Shown here: one piece after another, positions 24,686 through 33,686 of the stretch
Numbering within the stretch: the stretch's first letter is position 1
Layout of the letters: each line of letters begins with the position of its first letter
From: Intestinimonas sp.
GTDB taxonomy: Bacteria > Bacillota > Clostridia > Oscillospirales > Oscillospiraceae
Assembly: GCA_022653075.1 (NCBI GenBank)
Contig: JALCSB010000005.1
Location: 1-64,000, forward strand
Length of the DNA: 64,000 bases
Direction of reading: 5' to 3'
Notes under the pieces: generated by a model
Databases searched by the model: none
What the model saw: the letters and a program-made list of their open reading frames with translations, nothing else
What the model was told of the DNA's origin: nothing
Position numbers and translations under genes: made by a program

Positions 24686-26152
24686 TTATACGTTCCAGAT
24701 GACTTCGGCGTTGCTGTCGGCGAGCTTAATTTCCTTTATAAATTGGGTGGCCACTAGCTTTTTCTGCGCAAAAGTGAGGGCGGAGAAACGGAGATGCCCC
24801 ATGTTGGAGCGAAGACACTGGTGCTGCTTCCCCTGCTGACGGAGAAGGCCTTGCCGCTCCTGCTCCAGACGTTCAATGGTGCGATTTATGTAGGGCATGG
24901 AGAGATCGGAGCTCTCTGCCAAAGCGGATATGAGCCGATCAATTTTTTGCTCCACTAAGGCGAGTTCATCCAACAGCTCGTGATTTTCCATATTCTCCCT
25001 CGGCGTATCAGGGCACTCGTCCAGCAACTGTTCCAATTCCTGTTCCACGGAAACCTCCAACGCTCGAAGGTCAACCCGGATGGACACATCGCATAGCCCG
25101 AGATTGGAACGCCCGCTGCAGACCATGTAATATTTGTCCTTAATCCGATTTACCTTGATGCTGTAGCCACAAGAGGCGCACTTCATCAGGCCGGAGAGCC
25201 AGGTGTATTTCCCCTTGCCGGATTGCCCCAACTGGCGGTTGGTGTCAAGTTTGTACTGACACTGAAGCCAGAGATCCGAAGGAATAAAACCGAAATGATT
25301 TGCCACGGAAAAATGCTGGTTCTTCAAATCGTTATACTTGTTAACGGTACGGCTGCGTTTGCCGACCACCATACCGCCGTGAAGTCCATCGAATGCGTCC
25401 AGGGTATTCGCGAAAATCATTCCTTTGCCCTTATAATAGAGAAAAACGTCTTCGTTAGCCATGACATAGAGTGGACTATGTAAGAGACGGGAGAGGGTTA
25501 CGTTATCCCAAGTGGCGCGCTTGGGGGCGGGAATACCGTCCGCGTTAAGAGTGCGGGCCACGCTGCCCAAAGAGGACTCCGGCTCCGCGTAGGCGCGAAA
25601 AATCCGCGCTACGGAATCAGCCTGCTCATTGGCGATCAGCGCCGGCATAAGTTTGCCATTGGCACAGGGAAGCCGCCCCAAAGAAAAGCCATAGGGCGCG
25701 GGACCACCGGGCCAGAAACCCAGTGCGGCCCGCTGATAGTAATTATCCCGTACCCGCTCTGCTGTTGTCTCACGTTCTAGCTGGGCGAAAACCATAATAA
25801 TGCTGAGCATGGCCCGGCCCATGGGAGTGGAAGTGTCAAAGGTTTCGTTAATGGAGACGAACTCCACACGGTGCTTCTGAAGGATTTCCCACAAACGGCT
25901 GAAGTCGGCCAGTGAGCGGGAGAAACGATCCAGGCGGTAGACCACAATTTTTCGAATCAGGCCCTTTTCCACATCCTCTATCATGCGCTGAAAAGCGGGG
26001 CGGTTCGTATTCTTTCCGGAATAGCCTTTGTCCTGATAGACTTTGACCTTATCCGAGGCCTGATTTTTGCAGAGATCGATTTGTCCCTGAATAGAAAGGC
26101 TGTCCGCCTTATCTACGGACTGACGGGCATAAATCGCGTCCAGGGTGGACAC
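24686..26152 (-). CDS. Large serine recombinase of element 1
   Basis: A 488-residue site-specific recombinase. The resolvase-type catalytic domain (~1-150) has the nucleophile in IYARQSVDKADSLSIQGQ (Ser12) and the arginine-rich YRLDRFSRSLADF. The recombinase domain follows (GFWPGGPAPYGFSLGRL), then a zinc ribbon (CASCGYSIKV ... CSGRSNLGLCD) and a coiled-coil tail, the full set of a large serine integrase/skin-type recombinase. The start is ambiguous: GTG 26152 nearly touches AGGAG, and CTG 26143 is better spaced. It lies 1.6 kb from the right junction and is the probable enzyme that inserts and excises element 1. Confidence 0.9.
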   Translation of the reverse strand: MSTLDAIYARQSVDKADSLSIQGQIDLCKNQASDKVKVYQDKGYSGKNTNRPAFQRMIEDVEKGLIRKIVVYRLDRFSRSLADFSRLWEILQKHRVEFVSINETFDTSTPMGRAMLSIIMVFAQLERETTAERVRDNYYQRAALGFWPGGPAPYGFSLGRLPCANGKLMPALIANEQADSVARIFRAYAEPESSLGSVARTLNADGIPAPKRATWDNVTLSRLLHSPLYVMANEDVFLYYKGKGMIFANTLDAFDGLHGGMVVGKRSRTVNKYNDLKNQHFSVANHFGFIPSDLWLQCQYKLDTNRQLGQSGKGKYTWLSGLMKCASCGYSIKVNRIKDKYYMVCSGRSNLGLCDVSIRVDLRALEVSVEQELEQLLDECPDTPRENMENHELLDELALVEQKIDRLISALAESSDLSMPYINRTIERLEQERQGLLRQQGKQHQCLRSNMGHLRFSALTFAQKKLVATQFIKEIKLADSNAEVIWNV

Positions 26153-26308
26153 CTCCTTTTATGAGATCGTTGGCGAGCTGCCGTCCACGGCTGCATCTCC
26201 TGTCCTTAATCATTACGCGGAGAAATTTCAATTATGTATTCTCACCCTGGAGGGCCTGGACACCGCAGTTTTTCAGCGGATAAACAGGCACGGCGATCAG
26301 CATGGAAT

Positions 26309-26361
26309 AAACCAGGAAGGTTTTACTCTGCAAGGTCAGCAGAATAAAACCTTCCTGGTTT
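26309..26361. terminator. Bidirectional hairpin between recombinase and alcohol dehydrogenase genes
   Basis: AAACCAGGAAGGTTTTA pairs over 17 bp with TAAAACCTTCCTGGTTT. It terminates the dehydrogenase transcript that would otherwise run into the recombinase gene. The flanking stretch 26153-26308 has no supported gene. Confidence 0.75.
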
Positions 26362-26386
26362 GGTTCCGTTACAATTCAAATTTTCG

Positions 26387-27520
26387 TTATAGACATTCGG
26401 AATAAATCTGTTCCAATTCCGCCTGGCGGAAAAAGCGGGGATGTGCTCTCAGGCCGCCTACGGAGAGCTTCCGGCAGCTTTCCGCCATCCAGGGCACATC
26501 ATCGGAGGTAATCCCGTAGTCACCCAAGCGGACGTTCAGCCCGATTTCGTCCAGCAGGCGTGCAATCTCATCTACAATGTCGGTAGAAAGCGCGCCGCCG
26601 ATGCGTTTCGCCAACACCTCATATTTTTCCTCTCCTGCGGGCAGGGTGTGCCGGGTCACCGCCACGGTCAGCGCGGCAAGCCCCTCGCCATGTGCAAGGT
26701 TATTTTTCAGTCCGCTGGCCGGGTGCTCCAGCCCGTGGGGGGCTGTGACGCCTGATACCCCGATAACCATGCCCCCTAAGGTACTGGCCAGGCAAAGTCC
26801 TTCCCAACCGTCCAGGTCGGACGGATCGGCATACACTCTACGCAGGTTGGCGGCCGCCAAGGCCGTACCTTCCAGCGCCTGCATTGCGGTGATGGGCTGG
26901 GACAGGGCGGACAGATAGGCCTCCATATTATGGCACAGCGCGTCGAAGCCAACCGCAGCCAGCGTCCGTTTTGGCAGGGTGGTCATGAGGAGTGGATCGA
27001 TAATGGAACAGGCCGGTATGATGGCGCTGCTTCGCAGGGATTTCTTTCCCTTGGTCTCCGGGTTTGTCAAGACGGCAAAACCGTTCCCCTCACTTCCGGT
27101 TCCGCAGGTGGTGGGAACGGCGACGACAGGCAGCGCCTTATCACTGGATTTGCGTCCAAAAATGTATTCGCTGATGTCCCCTCCGTTTACCATTTGGAAC
27201 GCGATACCTTTTGCAACGTCAATGCTACTTCCCCCACCCAGCGCCACGACAAGGTCACAGTTTTCCGACTTAGCCAGGTCGGCCCCTTCATACACCGTTG
27301 TAGTCAGAGGATTGGGTACCACCCGGTCAAACAGGACGCTGCTGACCCCGTTTTCATGCAAAAGGGTTTCAGTCTTAGCCAGAAGCCCCGAACGCTTTGT
27401 GCTGCTGCCTCCCGTCACAATCAACGCACGTCTGCCCAGCGCGGCGCACTTTTCACCGATGCGGTCGGATGTTCCCTGTCCGAACAGCAGATTGACGGGC
27501 AAATGATATTGAAACTCCAT
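26387..27520 (-). CDS. Iron-containing alcohol dehydrogenase
   Basis: A 377-residue group III dehydrogenase, NAD(P)H-dependent, acting on aldehydes/alcohols. NAD-binding region with VVALGGGSSIDVAKGIAF; metal-binding residues in GFDALCHNMEAYLS (Asp, His), TAPHGLEHP (His) and NNLAHGEGLAAL (His). It belongs to the butanol-dehydrogenase-like branch rather than FucO. Single gene at the right end of element 1, with its own upstream region of 248 bp containing no other supported gene. Confidence 0.88.
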   Translation of the reverse strand: MEFQYHLPVNLLFGQGTSDRIGEKCAALGRRALIVTGGSSTKRSGLLAKTETLLHENGVSSVLFDRVVPNPLTTTVYEGADLAKSENCDLVVALGGGSSIDVAKGIAFQMVNGGDISEYIFGRKSSDKALPVVAVPTTCGTGSEGNGFAVLTNPETKGKKSLRSSAIIPACSIIDPLLMTTLPKRTLAAVGFDALCHNMEAYLSALSQPITAMQALEGTALAAANLRRVYADPSDLDGWEGLCLASTLGGMVIGVSGVTAPHGLEHPASGLKNNLAHGEGLAALTVAVTRHTLPAGEEKYEVLAKRIGGALSTDIVDEIARLLDEIGLNVRLGDYGITSDDVPWMAESCRKLSVGGLRAHPRFFRQAELEQIYSECL

Positions 27521-27768
27521 AAAATTCCCTCCACGGCATTGAGGAGAAGCGGATCCCGCTGCACCCCGTTTTCCTTATCTTACACTTGCAATACGTTCCT
27601 CGTCAACCCGTACAAAATGGCCTTCGGTTACGATTATGGCTGGGAGAAAAGCGGCCAGGCTATTTCTCGGCTGCCGCCGGGCGTGGCCATGGCTGTGCCC
27701 TTGGATGCGGCGGTAACTTCCGTGACAATGGCGCTGGCTATGTCGGCGGCAGCTGAGGCAGCCTGCTT

Positions 27769-27810
27769 CAGCTGCTTGAAGCTGTTTGGGAACTTTCCAC
27801 ATCCCACTGG
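27769..27810. other. Right recombination junction of element 1
   Basis: The element arm CAGCTGCTTGAAGCTGT (27769-27785), ten spacer bases and the core TCCACATCCCAC (27796-27807) run into host sequence ending ACTGG at 27810. Its arm is the reverse complement of the left arm in 15 of 17 positions. Joined to the left end it makes a symmetric attP with 22 bp between arms, centred on T27796/C27797. The host half-site completes a CCAGT...ACTGG attB centred on the same TC. Confidence 0.82.
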
Positions 27811-28130
27811 ATCGGCTCCATGCCGCAGGCGCGGATGGCCTCGATGACATGGGTGTCATATTCCCCATAGGGACAGCGGATCAGTGTGGGGCAGACGCCA
27901 GTAACCGCCTCAACTTTTTTATTACAGGCGTCCAGATCCGCCGCGATCTCCTCGGTAGACAGTGCATTGTAGTGTGCGTGGGTGTTGGAGTGGTTCATGA
28001 CTTCCTGACCCGCGTCATGCAGGGCCTTGACCGACTCCGGGTATTTAGTCACCCAGTCTCCCACGACAAAAAAAGTGGCCTTTACACCGTACTTTCCCAA
28101 GATATCAATGAGGTTCTGAGTATCCTCATT
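27798..28130 (-). CDS. pdaB: pdaB, middle segment (codons 63-173) of an interrupted gene
   Basis: This piece encodes EDTQNLIDILGKYGVKATFF, then MNHSNTHAHYN with the H-x3-H metal motif, RCPYGEYDTHVIEAIRACGM (motif 3) and PIQWDV. It has no start codon or ribosome site of its own. At 28127-28130 it abuts element 2, and at 27798 element 1. Reading phase from AAT at 28130 to GTG at 27798 is continuous, and both ends join in frame with the outer pieces. In the integrated state the frame runs on from WDV into ESSQTASSS and stops. Confidence 0.9.
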
Positions 28131-28161
28131 TCCCCAGGGTGATGGTAAAGTGCGACCGTTG
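28127..28161. other. Left recombination junction of element 2
   Basis: The core CATTTCCCCA (28127-28136) is matched by CATTACCCCA at 38279-38288 (9/10). Eighteen bases inward lies ACCGTTG (28155-28161), mirrored at the other end by CGACGGT at the same distance. Host-side sequence is pdaB codon 64 onward. Confidence 0.65.
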
Positions 28162-28513
28162 CATCACAATGGGTTTAGGGGAACGCCGCGGCGCGATACC
28201 GGGATGGTCTGGTCGCTGAAAAAAGTAAGAACAGGATACAGCGGCTGTAAAAACTTACAAAAATATTTTAAAAGCATTTTATAAAATGTAACCGATCTTG
28301 TAACGCACAAATGATACAATTTTTTCATAAAACATAAAGTAGGTTGCGCTGGGGAAAATCAGGACGCTGCGGCTTCTGAAAATACGGTGTTGCCTCTGGA
28401 CAAATTTTTTGATGTGGACGGCGCCTCGCCGGCCCCGTGAGAGCGCTTTTCCATGCAGCGTAAAAGTATTCGACTGTGTGAATGGGCGTCCATGGATAAT
28501 TAGGAGCTATATT
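28162..28513. other. AT-rich upstream region of the pilus operon
   Basis: This ~350-bp stretch has no supported gene. 28250-28340 is very AT-rich (several TATAAA/TACAAT-like boxes, e.g. TACAAT near 28315) and is the likely promoter region for the rightward pilus operon. No operator symmetry was recognised. Confidence 0.4.
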
Positions 28514-29002
28514 ATGACGGATAAGGAAATTCGGCATCTCGGAAAAACGGAATTACTGAATATTATCAGAGATCAGGAGGCAGAGCTGGAACAGCTGCGG
28601 ACGCAGATTACCCAGTTCCAAACTCAAATAAGCAGCAAAACAATCCGGATGGAAAAATGCGGTTCCATCGCAGAGGCGGCAATGCAAATTAATCAGGTAT
28701 TTCAGGCGGCGCAGGCGGCGGCCGATCAGTATACCGCCAGTGTACATGCCAAGGGGGCCGATGCTGAGGCGGCAGCCAGCCAAATGGAGATGCGGGCCAG
28801 AGAAAGGGCGGACGCGAAGATCAGAGACGCTGAGGAAAACTGCCAGCAGATGGAACGGGAGAGCCGGAAAAAATCGGCGGAATACTGGGAGGCCCTGCAA
28901 GTGCAGCTTGAGCAGTTCTATAAGAGCCATTTGGGTCTAAAGGAGATGCTCGCGGCTTCCGGGTTCGATGTACAGATTCCGAACAGGGAAGGTATGAAAT
29001 AA
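28514..29002 (+). CDS. Coiled-coil protein of unknown function, first gene of the pilus operon
   Basis: 162 residues beginning MTDKEIRHLGKTELLNIIRD. It is almost entirely helical, with a coiled coil around residues 15-50 and another at 85-150 rich in Ala/Glu/Gln, and has no membrane span. Similar proteins sit at the head of clostridial sortase-pilin clusters and are sometimes mislabelled DNA repair proteins. A scaffold or DivIVA-like positioning role is conceivable but unsupported. Start at ATG 28514 behind TAGGAGC; a 35-codon upstream extension has no ribosome site. Confidence 0.65.
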   Translation: MTDKEIRHLGKTELLNIIRDQEAELEQLRTQITQFQTQISSKTIRMEKCGSIAEAAMQINQVFQAAQAAADQYTASVHAKGADAEAAASQMEMRARERADAKIRDAEENCQQMERESRKKSAEYWEALQVQLEQFYKSHLGLKEMLAASGFDVQIPNREGMK

Positions 29003-29008
29003 GAAAGA

Positions 29009-29590
29009 ATGGAGACAAAAAGAGCCGAGCGCCCCACGCTGGAACAGTTAAATCGCGAACTGGACAGGCGCAATCACAGGACGGCTTACGGCCGGGCCAT
29101 GCGGGGCACCATTTGGACTTTGGTGGTTGTATCTGCGGTGGCAATTATTTGCTCCACGTTTTTTTTCTCCGTCTTGCAGATCCAGGGAACCAGCATGGAG
29201 CCCAACCTGGAGGATGAACAACTGGTGGTTGCCTCCAAGGCAAAGCAATTTAATACCGGCGATATCATCGCATTCTATTATAACAATAAGGTCCTGCTCA
29301 AACGGGCCGTTGGGTTTCCAGGAGACTGGATTAATATTGATGAGAACGGGAACGTTTTTGTAAACGGCGAACAACTGGATGAACCGTATGTTCAGGAGAA
29401 AACGCTGGGCCAGTGCGATATTAAGCTGCCCTATCAGGTTCCGGATGGACGCTGGTTCGTTCTCGGCGATCACCGTGCCACCTCCGTTGACAGCAGGTCC
29501 AAGGTAATTGGTACCGTTGCAAAAGAGCAGGTGATTGGCAAGATCGTTTTCCGGATCTGGCCGCTTTCAAAATTCGGGAGAATCGAATAA
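29009..29590 (+). CDS. Signal peptidase I of the pilus locus
   Basis: 193 residues. One amino-terminal membrane anchor (~35-57), then the catalytic serine in IQGTSMEPNL, the lysine in VLLKRAVGFPGDWINI, and the family box VLGDHRATSVDSRS. This is the Ser-Lys type I peptidase. Its place directly before the pilin genes suggests a dedicated enzyme for processing pilin precursors, as in other Gram-positive pilus loci. Confidence 0.9.
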   Translation: METKRAERPTLEQLNRELDRRNHRTAYGRAMRGTIWTLVVVSAVAIICSTFFFSVLQIQGTSMEPNLEDEQLVVASKAKQFNTGDIIAFYYNNKVLLKRAVGFPGDWINIDENGNVFVNGEQLDEPYVQEKTLGQCDIKLPYQVPDGRWFVLGDHRATSVDSRSKVIGTVAKEQVIGKIVFRIWPLSKFGRIE

Positions 29591-29622
29591 TTGTTATTCT
29601 AGGGAAGAGGAGGTGAAGCGCC

Positions 29623-31998
29623 TTGCAGGGTAACTCGCAGGATAAAGTCAAGGAATATATCCGCAAAAGAAAAAAGCGGAAAAGGATGTTCCTTGTTACG
29701 TCTATTTTATCTCTGTTGGTGGCGATAGGAACGTTTCGCCTGCTTACATACCCTGCGATGACGCTGACGGCGGACCCTAATTCCGGTACGGAGGAGAGTA
29801 TCAGCTTGTCTGATTCCGCTGTGACGGATGATTCCGGAGAAGCAGCGGTACCGGGCGATGAGATATCCTCCGGGGATGCGGCGATACCGGAGGAGGACAC
29901 CACGGCGCCGGAGGATACCACGGCGCCGGAGGACACCGCGCCGCCGGAGGACACCACGGCACCGGAGGACACCACGGCACCGGAGGACACCACGGCACCG
30001 GAGGACACCGCGCCGCCGGAGGACACCACGCCGCCGGAGGATACCGCGCCGCCGGAGGATACCGCGCCGCCGGAGGATACCGCGCCGCCGGAGGATACCG
30101 CGCCGCCGGAGGATACCACGCCGCCGGAGGACACCACGCCGCCGGAGGACACCACGCCGCCGGAGGACACCGCGCCGCTGGAGGACACCGCGCCGCCGGA
30201 GGACACCGCGCCGCCGGAGGACACCGCGCTGCCGGAGGACACCGCGCCGCCGGAGGACACCGCGCCGCCGGAGGACACCGCGCTGCCGGAGGACACCACG
30301 CCGCCGGAGGATGATACAGTGCCGGCTGAATATGTATATGAGGATGGAAACGGCCTGAAGATTACGGCGATTGCGGAGGATGCTACGGTGATTCCGGAAG
30401 GTGCGGAGCTTCAAGTAAGCCGGATTACGCCGGAGGACGAACCGGAGCGCTATGAAGCCCTCCAGCAGTTGCTGATGGCAGAGAACGCGAATGTGGACCT
30501 TACAAATTTTACCGCATATCACATCAGCTTTCTCCGAGATGGATCGGAAGTAGAGCCGGTCGGCGGTTCAGTGAGGGTGACCATTGAGGATACGGAACAG
30601 GCGGCAACGCCGGAAGATGCCCAGATTTTTCACGTTTTAGAGAACAATGGAACTTCCGAGCTGCAGGAAATTCCCTCGGCGGACCCGGTGGATTCGGAAG
30701 TCACAGCAGGCCCGGCGGATCTGGAAATTATACCGGGCGAGGCGGAACCGGAAGATTCTGCGGACGCACAGCAGGGAGTCTCCTTTGATGCAGACAGTTT
30801 TTCCGACTACATTTTGACTCGGGATCGCGACTATGGAAACCTGCATTACAGACTGATTGACGATGAGCAGAAAACTTTCGTCCATACGGACTACTATGAT
30901 TCCAGCCGTCCGCTGGGCATTGCAGGGAATTTTTGCGTGGTCTCCTTCGGTACTGCGACCCTCAAGACGGATACCAACGGCAATGTTCTGGCGAATAAAC
31001 TGTATGCGGGGGCCAGCTTTGGCACGAAGTGTTTGACCAGTGAGCTCAGCTATGTGCGGCGCTACCTGGGCATCAGTAGCCAGAGTGCCCGCAGAGGCGG
31101 GGATGTGCTGGCGCTGGGCCCACGGTCGAGAACCGAAAATAAGGTTTCTATGATAAACCAAAATCAATTTGAGATCAGTGTCGGAGGCAATAAGACGCCG
31201 GTGAGCCCTCCATATAATATCTGGCAGGACACCAATGGCGTTTCGTTTATCGACCTCGACGGGGTGCAGAGCGATATGGAAAACAGCTCAGTCAATCTGG
31301 CCCAGGCGGGTCCGCAGAATATGGATGCAACACATATGACCGGTGATATCAACAACAGGTATCTGGAACTCAGCAATCCTGATTCCGATACCGTAGGTGT
31401 TTACAACACCACCGCCGGGGCTTTGACGTCGGCGGTTCCTCAAGGGTACTACCTTGGTATCAAGGGGTTCACATCCAATTCAGACGGCAGCGTAAACGGG
31501 ACGGTCATCGTCAATGTGGACTGTACCGGCTGTACGGCGGTTACCGTACCGAATTGCCGGATTTATGTGGATGGGCAGCAGATTTCCAACCATGAAGAGC
31601 CGCAGTCCCCAAGCTCGGATTTTCAATATCACTACGGTAAGGTCCTGTGGAACTTTTATCAGTGCAGCGGGACGGCTATTGAGCCGTATGACGGAACAAT
31701 AACCGTACAGCTGATGTATGGTTCGATTCTGGCTCCGGACGCCGATATTACTGTGAAACAGAATATGAACGGCACCGTAATCGGCCAAAATGTCATCATT
31801 GAAGCCGAGATTCACCGCGATGACTTTGTCGGGGAACTGCCGCCGGAAGAAGAATTCTACGTTCTGCCGGAGACCGGCGGAACGGGAACTTATCGGTATA
31901 CAACAGGCGGTCTGGCCATTATGCTGCCGGTCACGGCCTTACTGTTAAATAAAAAACGCGAACGGCGAAAGGAGGCCCAGAACCCCTGCACGCCATGA
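29623..31998 (+). CDS. LPxTG-anchored surface protein with EDT(T/A)PP repeat stalk, probable pilus tip/adhesin
   Basis: 791 residues starting at TTG 29623 behind GAGGAGGTGAAG. A basic amino terminus (KEYIRKRKKRKRM) and hydrophobic signal (~22-45) precede 24 hexapeptide units (residues ~91-234), then a globular region (~240-740) with no domain I can name. The end carries the sortase signal LPETG, a hydrophobic span and a basic tail (KKRERRKEAQ). The sortase genes downstream would join it to the pilus or wall. The repeat acts as an extended acidic stalk. Confidence 0.82.
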   Translation: MQGNSQDKVKEYIRKRKKRKRMFLVTSILSLLVAIGTFRLLTYPAMTLTADPNSGTEESISLSDSAVTDDSGEAAVPGDEISSGDAAIPEEDTTAPEDTTAPEDTAPPEDTTAPEDTTAPEDTTAPEDTAPPEDTTPPEDTAPPEDTAPPEDTAPPEDTAPPEDTTPPEDTTPPEDTTPPEDTAPLEDTAPPEDTAPPEDTALPEDTAPPEDTAPPEDTALPEDTTPPEDDTVPAEYVYEDGNGLKITAIAEDATVIPEGAELQVSRITPEDEPERYEALQQLLMAENANVDLTNFTAYHISFLRDGSEVEPVGGSVRVTIEDTEQAATPEDAQIFHVLENNGTSELQEIPSADPVDSEVTAGPADLEIIPGEAEPEDSADAQQGVSFDADSFSDYILTRDRDYGNLHYRLIDDEQKTFVHTDYYDSSRPLGIAGNFCVVSFGTATLKTDTNGNVLANKLYAGASFGTKCLTSELSYVRRYLGISSQSARRGGDVLALGPRSRTENKVSMINQNQFEISVGGNKTPVSPPYNIWQDTNGVSFIDLDGVQSDMENSSVNLAQAGPQNMDATHMTGDINNRYLELSNPDSDTVGVYNTTAGALTSAVPQGYYLGIKGFTSNSDGSVNGTVIVNVDCTGCTAVTVPNCRIYVDGQQISNHEEPQSPSSDFQYHYGKVLWNFYQCSGTAIEPYDGTITVQLMYGSILAPDADITVKQNMNGTVIGQNVIIEAEIHRDDFVGELPPEEEFYVLPETGGTGTYRYTTGGLAIMLPVTALLLNKKRERRKEAQNPCTP
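29893..30324 (+). repeat. 24 tandem 18-bp units encoding EDTxxP
   Basis: Units of GAGGA[C/T]ACC[A/G]CG... 18 bp long run without interruption, encoding EDTTAP, EDTAPP, EDTTPP, EDTAPL and EDTALP variants and ending in EDDTVP. Because the unit is a multiple of three, gain or loss of copies would change stalk length without frameshift. The three alternative frames over this block stay open too, which creates spurious long ORFs. Confidence 0.95.
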
Positions 31999-32043
31999 AT
32001 CCGCAGACTTAGCCCTATTTTAAAATATTATGAGAAAAGGAAG

Positions 32044-33594
32044 ATGACGAACTTCATGAAAACAGTGAAAAAAGCGCTGCACCTTCTGCTGGCCCTGGCT
32101 CTGGTATTCGTACTGGCCGTCCCCGCGTTTGCTATGTATTCTCCCACGTATGCAATCACACTGAATAATCACAGCGACGCCGTGAGTATGAACGGCACCA
32201 CGTACAACGCCTATAAACTCTTTGATGTTACAAGCTACGATGCGGTAAAGCAGGCGTATCAGTATACCGTGGCGGATGCGTTTTCCGGTTTTACCTACGA
32301 TGACGGCACGACGACTCACACCAGCGCCGATATGGTTTCCTATGTCTACAGTCTGGATGGAAACGACGACGGTCTGAAGGCATTTACGCAGGCGGTCAGT
32401 GATTATATTACGAGCAATTCCATACCGGTTGCCGGTTCCGCCGAGGGAACGGAGGATGATTCCGTTACCATTGACTTATCTTCCGCCGGAGCCGGTTATT
32501 ACATTGTGCTGGCCAGCGGGAAAGCCGTGGAGGACAATACGGTTACCGCCCTGTGCAATCTGACCACCGCGGCCCCTACCAGCGACGTAAACCTGAAGGC
32601 GGACGCCCCCACCATTGATAAACAGGTCCAGGAAGACTCCACCAGCACTTGGGGCAAGGTTGCCGACTACTCCATCGGCGAGGACGTCCCGTTTAAAATC
32701 AGCTCCACCATCCCCAGCTATGCCAGTACCTACGATACATATACCTACGTGATTCATGATACCATGGACCCCACCTTGTCCTACAACGATGGCAGCCTTG
32801 CGGTCTATAACGGCGATACGCTGGTTTCTCCGGACAGCACCACCTACACCCTGACGACTGGTACGGATATCAATCAGAATACTTTGATTACGCTTGATTT
32901 CGCCAGCGACTATATCAAGGCCCACGGCGGCGATTCCCTAACGGTTACCTACACCGGAAAGCTGACCGAGGATGCTTTGATTTACAATGAATATCAGGAC
33001 AACACGGTCTATCTGGAGTACTCCAACAACCCTTATAACACCAGCTCCAAGGCCAACACGCCCGAACATAAAGTCCACGTCTATACCTATCAGTTTGATA
33101 TCTACAAATATTTCACTCAAAGCGGCAGTCAGACCGATCTGGCCGGGGCATACTTCAAGCTGTACAGCGACGCCTCCTGTGAGAACGAAATTAGGCTTGT
33201 AGAGGATGAAGCATTTTACCGGCCCATGGTATCCAGCGATACCGCCGAGTCTACGGCCATGGTTTCCGGTGCGGACGGACTGATCACCATCAAGGGGCTG
33301 GACGAGGGTGTTTACTACCTGAAAGAGACGCAGGCCCCCGAGGGGTTTAACGCCATGACCGACCCGATCAAGGTTACCATCTCCCGCACGACAAATGAAA
33401 CCTCGGTTACCGGAATGACGCTTCAGAAGGATACGGAGGAAGTCAATCGAATTGAAATTGAAAACTCCACCGGCGGCCTGCTGCCGGCCACCGGCGGCAT
33501 CGGCACCACAATCTTCTACGTTGTTGGCGGCGGCCTAACCGCCGGCGCGGCGATTCTGCTCATCACCCGGAGACGGATGAACGGCCGGAAGTAA
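32044..33594 (+). CDS. Major pilin: isopeptide-forming fimbrial protein with LPxTG
   Basis: 516 residues. Signal peptide (~1-35, ...LALVFVLAVPAFA), an amino-terminal pilin domain, a middle fimbrial isopeptide-forming domain (~190-350, starting KADAPTIDKQVQED), and a SpaA/Cna-B-like domain (~355-480) with the E-box VYYLKETQAPEGFN, whose Glu catalyses Lys-Asn cross-linking. It ends with LPATGG, hydrophobic span and RRRMNGRK. This is the backbone-pilin architecture. It follows the tip-like protein and precedes the class C sortase. Confidence 0.88.
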   Translation: MTNFMKTVKKALHLLLALALVFVLAVPAFAMYSPTYAITLNNHSDAVSMNGTTYNAYKLFDVTSYDAVKQAYQYTVADAFSGFTYDDGTTTHTSADMVSYVYSLDGNDDGLKAFTQAVSDYITSNSIPVAGSAEGTEDDSVTIDLSSAGAGYYIVLASGKAVEDNTVTALCNLTTAAPTSDVNLKADAPTIDKQVQEDSTSTWGKVADYSIGEDVPFKISSTIPSYASTYDTYTYVIHDTMDPTLSYNDGSLAVYNGDTLVSPDSTTYTLTTGTDINQNTLITLDFASDYIKAHGGDSLTVTYTGKLTEDALIYNEYQDNTVYLEYSNNPYNTSSKANTPEHKVHVYTYQFDIYKYFTQSGSQTDLAGAYFKLYSDASCENEIRLVEDEAFYRPMVSSDTAESTAMVSGADGLITIKGLDEGVYYLKETQAPEGFNAMTDPIKVTISRTTNETSVTGMTLQKDTEEVNRIEIENSTGGLLPATGGIGTTIFYVVGGGLTAGAAILLITRRRMNGRK

Positions 33595-33686
33595 GGGCAG
33601 CTCGTTCAGTTGTTCTGAAAATAGTATTCTGTGCTGCCCGGCGGAGGGGCTTAAGCCCCTCCGCCGGTGGCAGCAGGGGGAGACAT

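Larger units (their letters stand above)
14131..27796. mobile_element. Element 1: 13.7-kb recombinase-bearing insertion splitting pdaB at codon 173/174
   Basis: The element spans the DNA between the two core repeats (13,666 bp). It carries a large serine recombinase (24686-26152) 1.6 kb from its right end, plus YIEGIA and its capping protein, DUF3888, HTH, flavodoxin, VOC, HEAT, CDP-alcohol transferase, hydrolase, deformylase, LysM, chromate-transporter, LysR and alcohol dehydrogenase genes, and several pseudogenes. No phage structural, replication or conjugation gene is visible. Removing it restores the pdaB frame perfectly at this junction. The order of genes looks like accumulated cargo rather than a prophage. 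Confidence 0.82.

Noticed and set aside
26145-26405. 86-residue plus-strand frame between recombinase 1 and the dehydrogenase gene
   Set aside because: It runs straight through the 17-bp terminator stem and has no recognisable similarity.
26930-27847. 305-residue plus-strand frame opposite the alcohol dehydrogenase gene
   Set aside because: Antisense shadow crossing the element 1 boundary; no ribosome site.
29421-30522. Long open frames on both strands across the EDTxxP repeat (292- and 271-residue minus, 176-residue plus)
   Set aside because: They arise because an 18-bp repeat without stop codons keeps every frame open. Only the 29623 frame has a ribosome site, signal and LPxTG end.
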